Below are positions 50,959 to 59,309 of a stretch of 64,000 nucleotides of DNA, piece by piece. The notes below the pieces were generated by a model. The model saw only the letters and a program-made list of their open reading frames with translations. It searched no databases and had not been told where the DNA came from. The stretch covers positions 23,303 through 87,302 of the forward strand of contig CAKOGP040002369.1 in the NCBI GenBank assembly GCA_933822405.4. Direction: 5' to 3'. The translations under genes were made by a program, and so were the position numbers. Positions within the stretch are counted from its first letter, which is position 1. The number at the start of each line of letters is the position of its first letter. This DNA comes from Cylindrotheca closterium. Its lineage: Eukaryota > Bacillariophyta > Bacillariophyceae > Bacillariales > Bacillariaceae.

Positions 50959-52099
50959 GTTGAAAATGCTGAGGATGCTGAGGATGGATATTGGAGTTAT
51001 TCGTTACTCTGGTTATGATTTTGTTTGTTACCACTGACCACGGGTATGGTGGTACCTTGTAATGTGTGAGTGCTTACCGGCGGTACAGCAGGGATCCGAA
51101 CAAAGCAACAATGGAGCCGAAAGCCTTACACTTAAATAAAATAAACCCAGTTCGTTTACTTACTGGTTCATTCCGGGACCTCGCACCCAAAAGGAAAGCG
51201 AAACTTATTGTTCCTTGTACTCGTACATCTGTACCACGTACCGGTACCGGACCAAAACGAACCACCAAATGTAATCAATAATCGAAACAATTAAGCAATT
51301 CGATGTGACATGTGAGACAAAAGCGCTCCAGTCATTCGTCGTTCTTTTCTGCATTTAAAACAAAAAGCCTTTTGTCTTCTGTTGCTCCACCACCAATGTA
51401 AGACTATTTACGATCAAATACTGTAAGTTCTCGAAACAGCATACTCACGCCATGCCACACGCAATACCATGATTTCATCAAACAGTACTACCGGTACCGG
51501 TACACGTACCTGTACCTGTTTTATCGCACCGGTACGAGTACCGGCGCTGGTACCAGTACCTGGTACGAGTACGGTATCCAGCATTCAGCATTGCCCGAAT
51601 TCTCCTCTTTCTTCCTTTCATTCCAAAGAATTCCTCTTCCCAGGACACATCTGTGCTGTTATGTTCTTTTTCATCGCTTGGCAGCACTTCATCAATAGAC
51701 TACAATCATACAAAGCCATAGGACTACAATGCTCATTTTATAAAATAATATAGAATCGTAATAAAAGTTAGAGTCTTTGTTCTCCATCACCAGAGCTGGT
51801 AATTCTTGTATGAGGCCATGACCTCATTGCATTTTCGGACGGTCGTCCGGTTCGTCGTTTGTCGTTTCACCAATTGACTGCCATTTCTACCGGTAACATT
51901 CCACTTGACATTCCAATACTACTTCTGGTTCTGGCGGCAGACTTGTCTACGAGCTTGTCTACGAGCTTGTCTTCACCAAACAACCAAATCAGTGTGATTG
52001 GTTGCTCTGGTAATATAATAATGCCCAAGGCGGATGGTTTCTCCAAAACCGAGCCATCCATGTCATGCATGGCTCCTCCTCTTTCGCCTGTCTTCACTA
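50959..52099. other. Receptor 3-4 spacer with CCGGTAC-rich tract
   Basis: 1141 bp without a supported gene. A tract at 51210-51570 is dense in GGTAC/ACCGG words, with TACCGGTA at 51239, 51489 and 51495; another copy is at 51888. A CGAGCTTGTCTA direct repeat lies near 51949-51972. Confidence 0.5.
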
Positions 52100-54886
52100 C
52101 TATGAGGATTCATCATTGCTCGTTGCTTCGTCCAAGTGACCCGATCGCGAGGATTCCTCGATTCCACTCAGAGGCCGATCCATGGAATGTTGTCGGACAG
52201 TATCAATTTCGGAAGTGGTCTTGAAACTGACCCGTCTTATGTATTTACTTTGGTCACTGGTACCAAAGGATCCCGACATTTCCTCATCGGTACTTTCGGG
52301 TATGCTATCAAAGCTCTTTCGCTTGTTTTGTTGATCATCAAAGTAGGAAAAGGTCGAGTGCGACTTAGGCAGTTGCTTGGATGGAAGAAAAGCCTTGGAG
52401 ACACTTGAATTGTTGGAGTTGGGGTTGGACTTGTTGGTGAGATTGAGGCCAGTCACAGAGGTGGTGGATCCCTCTCTTCGGAAAGATGAGGCTGTGATTT
52501 GGAATCTTGTGTTCTCATTACTAGCAGGTTTGTGTAACTGCTTGTGTCCCTTCACCCACTTGGGAAGGAGATAGATGGTCAAGGCGGAAATAACATCCAA
52601 ACTGAGCAACAAACTAGTCGCCACAGCATTGGTATTGGGTTCTTCATCAAATGTCAGGTAGACAATGACTCGAAGGGCCGCAAAGACAAAGTGGGAGTAA
52701 ATCATGGTTCCAACCGCTCGTGATTCGTTGAATTCAGCCTTGACTCCTCTCGATTGAAAGGCAAGTACAAAGGCCCAGAGAATTAAAAATCCCTCCCAAA
52801 AGTGATAGCCCGTTACCCAAAACGTATCCTCGGAAGAACAAGTAGCTTGAGCCGAAACGGTCCTGCCATCGTCGACCAAAATGCGAAACATTTCTGGTCT
52901 GGGAGGATCCATAAAGGTCCATACCAACAAAAAGATGGTCACAAAGGATGCCAAGGCAGCTACTTGCAAGTACAAGGTTCGTGGCTTGATGCGCACCCGT
53001 CGCATTCTTCTAGAAGCTCTCATCAATTGATTAATCGCCGAAACCTTGATGATCAAGGGTCCCAACAAACAAGTGTACCCCAGATTGACAAACCAAACTT
53101 GCGCAAGGCAAGTGGTATTGTCGGGTGTGAGGGCGGCATGCATGATGGAGCTCAAGGCCACGAGAAGCAGCCCAAAGAGCATGATAAAGACGAATTGGAC
53201 TTGGGCAAAGACCATGATGCGGGCTTTGCGGTAATGGTAAGTGACCAAAAAGGAGATCAAGACATAGATTGCGGCAAAGATCCCTACTCCTTGCGCCACA
53301 GTTTTGAGATTTCGTTGTGTCTCGGATTCATTGCGGAGTGTCCGAGGATATCCCACGGGTTTGAACTTGCCCAAGACGTCCATGTTGTTTTGGACCCACT
53401 CGCAGACGGATTCTCGAGCGGATTGCCCCGTCTTGCCCTTTTTGACATAGTCTCGCAACACCACGGCCAGGTCCAAATCATCAATGTTAAAATTGCGAAT
53501 GGCGTAGTATCCAGGAGATTGGTCCACTTCCGGGGTGGCCCGCGTCGAGTCTCTGAGAGAAGAAGCAATCGCCTTTTTGGTAGTGTGTCCAATATTATCA
53601 CAGGATCCTTCCTTGGAGCCTCTTCGTGTCATCGTATCCGCGCTGCAGCGATCGTCCGGAGTCACCCGGGATTCCCGACATTCGACCGACGGACTGGGCA
53701 AATGGACCTTGGTAAATTCGTAGTCGGTCCCCCGAAAGGCTTCTAGGAGTGGATCTGGTTCGTACCACCACATCATGACGTGCTCGTTGGTAGCATTGGC
53801 GGCATCCCAAACTTGGAGCATCTGACTATAGGTATAGCCCGAGTTGACGGTAGCTGTTCCAGAGGATGCCAAGGGAATGTCATTCCAGTAGGTTTGGGCG
53901 TCCAAAAAGGTACTCCAGGTACAAGGAGCATTGACTATGTGTCCAGTACAAGTGCTGTTGCCAAATTCGTTCAGAATGGTACAGTTGGATTCTTGAGTAT
54001 GCCGAAAGTGACCAATGTAATTGCCATTCGGAGCAAAGTAACTAGCCTTTTCGGAATCGGTGACAGGATACCTTGAGGCAATTCCATCGGGTTGCGAACA
54101 ATTCATTGTCGAAACCTCGTGACAATAATCTTGCCAACTGGTGGGTCGCTTGAAGATGTCTGCCAATTCTTGTCTCCTTCCGTCCATTCCCACATAGGTA
54201 ATGGTAAAGGGATGTTCTTGGGCCGTCTTTTTCGGCACGTACCACGAAATTTTCCCCACCTGTCCATTGCCATCCAAATAATCAATGTCTCCATCATCAA
54301 AATGACCCAAGAGTGTATCCTTTTGTCCCAACCAGACATCTGGAATCACATGGACACAATCTTCTTCTGTCAATGAACAATCTCCTCCGAGCTCATTGGC
54401 TTTGACCAATGCGTCAAAGGAATACGAGCGTCTACTCAATGGTAACCCAGTGTCCGTGCTGTAAAAGCTGGACTGGAATGTATCGTCCCCCAACCCGACG
54501 GATGCAGGAACCTCTAGAAACTCGGTCAAGTAAATTTGCATAATCCATGACAAGAAAATGGCCACTTCCCAATCTTGATTGTGAACGCGGATTTCGGGAT
54601 ATTGGAATTCGGCAATCCGACAGGTTTGTTCCATTCCATTTTTGGTTTCGTGGTTGCCTAACCTCAAATCATCGGCATTGCAGACTCTCATTTTGTGTTT
54701 GTCCGAGTCAAAGCTGTGCAGACATCCCGAGACATATGGATTGCTGCAGACTCCCGCCACGGTGCATTTGGAATTAGGATGATAGATGGCGCTACAATCG
54801 TAATCCGAAATGCATTCAGAAGAGGCTTGCTCAAGGAGTAGAACGAAAAGCAGCAACAGGACAGAAATGGCTTTTTGGAACACCAT
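52100..54886 (-). CDS. Class C GPCR with OpuAC/ProX-like ectodomain, copy 4 (divergent)
   Basis: 928 residues. Signal peptide AISVLLLLFVLLLEQASS, Cys module CISDYDC to GVCSNPYVSGCL, ectodomain IRVHNQDWEVAIFLSWIM, IPDVWLGQ, WYVPKKTA and MLQVWDAANATNEHVMMWWYEPD, then NIDDLDLAVVLRDYV with SARESVCEWVQNN. The 7TM part keeps the TM3 Cys with WFVNLGYTCLLGPLIIK, the loop 2 Cys, and AFQSRGVKAEFNESRAVGTM. It differs in having a Ser/Asn-rich cytoplasmic tail and, unlike the other three, no clear coiled coil. It is the most divergent of the four and may pair with a coiled-coil copy or act alone. Confidence 0.84.
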   Translation of the reverse strand: MVFQKAISVLLLLFVLLLEQASSECISDYDCSAIYHPNSKCTVAGVCSNPYVSGCLHSFDSDKHKMRVCNADDLRLGNHETKNGMEQTCRIAEFQYPEIRVHNQDWEVAIFLSWIMQIYLTEFLEVPASVGLGDDTFQSSFYSTDTGLPLSRRSYSFDALVKANELGGDCSLTEEDCVHVIPDVWLGQKDTLLGHFDDGDIDYLDGNGQVGKISWYVPKKTAQEHPFTITYVGMDGRRQELADIFKRPTSWQDYCHEVSTMNCSQPDGIASRYPVTDSEKASYFAPNGNYIGHFRHTQESNCTILNEFGNSTCTGHIVNAPCTWSTFLDAQTYWNDIPLASSGTATVNSGYTYSQMLQVWDAANATNEHVMMWWYEPDPLLEAFRGTDYEFTKVHLPSPSVECRESRVTPDDRCSADTMTRRGSKEGSCDNIGHTTKKAIASSLRDSTRATPEVDQSPGYYAIRNFNIDDLDLAVVLRDYVKKGKTGQSARESVCEWVQNNMDVLGKFKPVGYPRTLRNESETQRNLKTVAQGVGIFAAIYVLISFLVTYHYRKARIMVFAQVQFVFIMLFGLLLVALSSIMHAALTPDNTTCLAQVWFVNLGYTCLLGPLIIKVSAINQLMRASRRMRRVRIKPRTLYLQVAALASFVTIFLLVWTFMDPPRPEMFRILVDDGRTVSAQATCSSEDTFWVTGYHFWEGFLILWAFVLAFQSRGVKAEFNESRAVGTMIYSHFVFAALRVIVYLTFDEEPNTNAVATSLLLSLDVISALTIYLLPKWVKGHKQLHKPASNENTRFQITASSFRREGSTTSVTGLNLTNKSNPNSNNSSVSKAFLPSKQLPKSHSTFSYFDDQQNKRKSFDSIPESTDEEMSGSFGTSDQSKYIRRVSFKTTSEIDTVRQHSMDRPLSGIEESSRSGHLDEATSNDESS

Positions 54887-55609
54887 TTTGTTGGTTTTGT
54901 GCTTGAAGGTGAGGCTACCGGTATGATGATAACGTTGAAACTTTCACAGTCAACCTTCGTTGTCTTGTTCGTTTGTATTAATAAACGGTAGTGCTTTGTA
55001 TCTTATAGCTTGTTGGTTGCTTGTTGCTTGTTGCTTGGGATCTTCTCCAGACGCTGTCACTTCTCACTGACTCAATTTGTTTACCCCCATGCAACTTTTT
55101 GCTGCTCGCGACAACATCTGTGAACACACGGCGAATTTCCTTCTCGATTTTTTTAATCAGAGCGGTATTGGAAACTGTTTATGGTATTACGATTTACTTA
55201 TCACTATGTCACTTAGGACAAAGCAGAATCATTTATACGTCACTTCTGTCTATGGACCACAATGTTAATCCCGCATGTCAATTCGGATTATTTTTATTTT
55301 GCCTTCTCCTCGCTCGTGTGACCCAATTCGCGCTTATAAAATGTTCCGCACCCAGAACGGCACTTGATGTTCTCGGTTCGCTTTTATTGATAGCCGCATG
55401 GTCGCGGTCTGTCCGTAGTTGTAATCTGAAGTGTCCGATATGCCTACGTATTGAATGTTGCACGTGTCCGTGGCACCGGACAGCTACCATTCACATCCCT
55501 CCTGTATTTCCTTCATTCTGAATTCCTGCCATCATTTTCAAACCTGCCATTATGAGACACTACATTGATTCATTCATTGTCGAAATAATGCACCACAATT
55601 GCATGCAGC
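54887..55609. other. Divergent promoter interval, receptor 4 and SIR2 gene
   Basis: 723 bp. TACCGGTA at 54916-54923 lies 30 bp upstream of the receptor copy 4 ATG. A GTTGCTT repeat lies at 55009-55036. No gene is convincing. Confidence 0.4.
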
Positions 55610-57832
55610 ATGATAAAAATACCCTCCAAACGAACCAGTAGTAACAAAGCAAAAGATCTCGCGGAAAGCGGAGTAGCCACCGTCTTGTCTGTGGATCAAT
55701 GGAAGGCCACTCCCGATTCCAAATGCGATTGTCCCAAGGATGAAACAGTGAGTGTCAACTTTATTTGCATGCATCCCGATGGTGCTGATGGAGATGATGA
55801 TAGTGATAAGGCACCACCACCTCAAACACCTCAAACCGACACACCTGGCCTGGCCCAAGCTGCCCGTTATCAAGAAATCTTTCTCGACAAGGTTGGCATG
55901 CTGTATGCCGTTCAAGACGCTGCCTCACGTCACGTCTTGGACGATCGGTTTGACAGTTTTTTGAGTGACGGTGAAAAACAACTCAAGGATTCTTTGTTGA
56001 CGTTCCTGAAAAAGGCAAGTCCAAAAGCCAAGGCAACCCATGCCTTTTCGTATTTGGAAAAACTCCTGAAGACCAAAATGGGGTATCAGGACATGATGGG
56101 ACGTGGTGCGACTCGTACGGCCGCCAAGAGACTTTCCTACTTTTGGAAACCAAAAAAGGAATCAACTACAACCCTGCCAACCACGACGACAGAAAAAGCG
56201 ACAACATCAACACCAACATCAACAGCAACATCATCACAACAACCGTCTCGTCCATTGCCCACCACTGCAAACAAGTCAAGCACACCACCATCACAACAGC
56301 AGTCACCTAAGGCACCAAATCCAGGTCACGTCTTTGTGTGCAATTCCTCGGTGTGCGACATTCAGTGCGATGCCTTTTTGTGTCCTGGCCATATATCTCG
56401 CAAGAAGGAAAACATATCGGGAAGCATCTTTCATCAATGGTACAAGGGTTCTCTTGCGGCGGAACTCATGCGAAAGGCAAAAGGCATGGACGAATTTCAA
56501 CAACGACAACAACAAAGACGAGTTGGCACTCATCAGAAACTGCAACAACATCAAGGTTATGATCGAGTCGTGACCATTCAGGAATGGCCACAAGATAGTG
56601 ATGCTTTCGATTTGCCTCTGTTGATTGCTGGAGAAGTATCTTTGGAGTCGCAATTGCATGCCTACAATTTGGCTTGCGATAAAAGTGAACGAGCAACAAA
56701 TACTGAGGACCTACCACCAGATGACTTTCGAGTCGAATTTTTGCTGGAAACAGTCCGCCAATTCCTAGAGTTGGCATCGACTCTCGTTCAACAACAAGGC
56801 ACGAAAAAACCAAATGTCCATCGAGAACGTTATTTGCTGGCGGTTCCCATATTGGGAACGGGTGGAGGCTACGCTGGGGACATGACGGGACAGATTGTGT
56901 ACAAGTTGCTGGAAATGGTCACCAATTTTGTTGCCTCCAGCACTCCTAATATGGATGTGGTGGTGGTCACGGTCGACGATGCCACCTATGCTCACGCCCA
57001 AGTCATTCGAAAGAATCAACTCGGCGAGTCATCCGGAAGGTATCCTTGCTTTGCAGCCTTGTCCAAAAGTCAAAATGACTATGCTGCTCAATTGGCCAGT
57101 TTGGCAGAAGGTCGACATTTGGCACTCTTTGTGGGTGCTGGGGTTAGCATTGGATCTGGTTTGCCCAGCTGGTTTGGTTTACTGAACTTGGTAGAAGATG
57201 CCTTTACTCCCACTGGAAACTCGTCAGAACGAAGCGTGGGAGACGATTGCGACTGGGATCCATTGGCCATGGCCCAAGTATTGAAAGACTGGTGCGACAC
57301 CAAGCCGGATCGGAATGGAGTGCAACAGTCATTGAAGAAACGAGTCTGTCAGTGCTTGCAAGACAATGGCCGCACGCTCGGACTCTTGCTATGTTTGCTC
57401 ATGTCACTCCCCTTTCATTCCATGGTGACTCAAAATTACGATACTCTGATTGAACAAGCCTGTCAAAAGTGGAGTCTTGCCGCAATCAGGCATGGACCAC
57501 TCACTGGAAACACTACGAAACGCAACTTGAGTGTGATTCCCTATCGTCCCCAACGCAAAGCTCACTATTGGCTGTTGAAGATGCACGGATGCGTATCTCG
57601 GCCGGAAGATATTATATTGACCGAAGACGACTATGCTCAGTATTCTACCTCGTCCAAAGCCCGCGCGTTGGATGGGTTGGTCCAAGCGAGTTTACTCACC
57701 AAACACTTCTTGTTTGTGGGCTTTAGCTTGACAGATCCCAACTATTTGCGGATCATAGATCAAGTGAGAGAAGCGCTGTATCGGGATGATCCATCGTACC
57801 ATGACAGTCGCGATGATGATTCTTCACAATGA
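55610..57832 (+). CDS. Macro-like/SIR2-like fusion protein (putative NADase)
   Basis: 740 residues, intronless. After a unique N-terminal region and a Thr/Ser/Gln-rich linker (about 160-235), residues about 239-485 look macro-domain-like: VCNSSVCDIQCDAFLCPG at the start and VPILGTGGGYAGDMTGQ with VVVVTVDDATYAHA near the end. Residues about 503-725 are SIR2-like: LFVGAGVSIGSGLPSW, VTQNYDTLIE (605), MHGCVSRPEDIILTEDDY (657) and FLFVGFSLTDPNY (701). The Asn and His that serve catalysis in SIR2 NADases are present, and the Cys4 zinc module of deacetylase sirtuins is not seen. NAD+ cleavage regulated by a nucleotide-binding macro-like domain is a reasonable inference. Confidence 0.82.
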   Translation: MIKIPSKRTSSNKAKDLAESGVATVLSVDQWKATPDSKCDCPKDETVSVNFICMHPDGADGDDDSDKAPPPQTPQTDTPGLAQAARYQEIFLDKVGMLYAVQDAASRHVLDDRFDSFLSDGEKQLKDSLLTFLKKASPKAKATHAFSYLEKLLKTKMGYQDMMGRGATRTAAKRLSYFWKPKKESTTTLPTTTTEKATTSTPTSTATSSQQPSRPLPTTANKSSTPPSQQQSPKAPNPGHVFVCNSSVCDIQCDAFLCPGHISRKKENISGSIFHQWYKGSLAAELMRKAKGMDEFQQRQQQRRVGTHQKLQQHQGYDRVVTIQEWPQDSDAFDLPLLIAGEVSLESQLHAYNLACDKSERATNTEDLPPDDFRVEFLLETVRQFLELASTLVQQQGTKKPNVHRERYLLAVPILGTGGGYAGDMTGQIVYKLLEMVTNFVASSTPNMDVVVVTVDDATYAHAQVIRKNQLGESSGRYPCFAALSKSQNDYAAQLASLAEGRHLALFVGAGVSIGSGLPSWFGLLNLVEDAFTPTGNSSERSVGDDCDWDPLAMAQVLKDWCDTKPDRNGVQQSLKKRVCQCLQDNGRTLGLLLCLLMSLPFHSMVTQNYDTLIEQACQKWSLAAIRHGPLTGNTTKRNLSVIPYRPQRKAHYWLLKMHGCVSRPEDIILTEDDYAQYSTSSKARALDGLVQASLLTKHFLFVGFSLTDPNYLRIIDQVREALYRDDPSYHDSRDDDSSQ

Positions 57833-58078
57833 TTATGATTTATGACCCGAAGTTGGAGGTGCGCAACATGTAAGTGACACAAATGATGCCCACCACTACC
57901 ACAAACAGACATAGAAATAAATGGTGGTAGCAACACATAGAATAATAGGTGACACAGAGAGTTTGCAATCATTTCATTCTTCCCGTTGTTGCATTCCATA
58001 TTCACAATGCTAGAGCTTGTTTCGTTTGTTTGTTTGTTTGGATTGTTTGCTTCCCTACTAGTATTATTATTAAAATGT

Positions 58079-58513
58079 TTACATGCGGAACTTTCCCAAA
58101 ATATGCAGTAGTACAACGACACCGACAAAGGAAAGGGATGCAACCAAGACAGTAGTAGGTCCCACTTGTAGACCAGGTGAATCATCGGTATAAAATTGCA
58201 GAATGTTGTTACCGGCTCCGGCGGGGCGACCACCACCAGCACCGGCTCCAGCACCGGCTCGGGCTGCTGCGCGTCGTTGAGTTGCCTATAGATAGTGGAG
58301 ACGAATAGAGGGAAATGGTGAGCATTGGTATCATGGAATTGGTGGTAGAGAACATTCATCTTGTTGCATCCAATACAAATGGAAATCGAAAGAGCAAATC
58401 GTGTAGTCCAAAGCATTCCGATAATCCAAATTGGAGCAGATGTTGGAGCGATTTCAACAATTACGGGAGTCCCAGTAGCAACATTTATGCACAGTGGCGG
58501 CGGCGTTCCCCAT
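58079..58513 (-). CDS. Sec61 beta subunit, two exons
   Basis: CDS complement(join(58079..58285,58493..58513)), 75 residues. Exon 2 encodes QRRAAARAGAGAGAGGG, then NNILQFYTDDSPGLQVGPTT, then a single C-terminal membrane helix (VLVASLSFVGVVVLLHILGKF), an unmistakable Sec61 beta/Sbh1 tail-anchored protein of the ER translocon. Exon 1 is inferred: MGNAAAT followed by GT, with a 207-bp intron ending CTATAG, gives MGNAAATATQRRAA, like other stramenopile N-termini. The first exon is less certain than the second. Confidence 0.85.
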
Positions 58514-59309
58514 TTTGCCTCCAAGCAATCTCCAAAAGGCAAAGGATCGCTCTTGCCAACTGCATGCTCGGTCATTTTTGAAACTTGTCACTCCAAAAAT
58601 CCATCCAATCAAAGGTTGTTGCATTGGAAAGTTTCCCATTGGAACCACCATTTAAATGCCGCCCATTCAAAGACGCTGCAATTGCCGATAATAAAAGTCT
58701 CACCATTGTCTAATATAAAGTATCTCTTTCAAACAAGCACTTGTTTCATTTGATGGTGGTGATGGACTTGGTCAGCTCCAAACCTTGCTTCTTGGGACGC
58801 CTCTTGGTAGGAAGCCACGTAGCACTCTATTGTGCGGCTGCAAAGAGATCAAAGCAGTCAACAGTACCCGGATATTGCATCGGAGTTAGTCGGTGGGGTC
58901 GACACTTTCAAACTCCGCTCCGAAACGAAGAAACGAAACTCCAACATTATCACGCCCGTATCATCTTACTGCAGTGGATCAATCAGTGAACCGTGTATAC
59001 TCACAATGCCCAACTTTGTGAGACGCCCACAACCATGACGTCTCCCTCTCAATTATGCCATGTACCACTTCTTTGAGACTCATTGAACCCATAACGATGA
59101 GACTCACACAAGTCAGTTGTCCCTCTTTCTACCGAAAGCATGAAGGAGTGGTTGCAATCCACAGCTATACTGTCCATTCCACCAAGCAGGAGAGGGACAA
59201 AGAGTAGATAGCTCGAGGCACAATGGACTTCCTCCAACTTGGATCATAATTTGCATCTTGTCTGCATCTTGTCTCATCATTCATAGCACTACAGAACTTC
59301 AAGACAGAC
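58514..59309. other. Intergenic promoter region
   Basis: 796 bp between divergent genes. The short frames here show no family motif, and no RNA gene is recognised. Confidence 0.4.

Noticed and set aside
52802..53746. 314-codon plus-strand frame inside receptor copy 4
   Set aside because: It is antisense to conserved transmembrane and ectodomain coding sequence and shows no family motif.
57760..58575. 271-codon minus-strand open frame overlapping the SIR2 3' end
   Set aside because: Its middle is the out-of-frame reading of the Sec61 beta exon, its composition has no domain, and it overlaps a confident gene.
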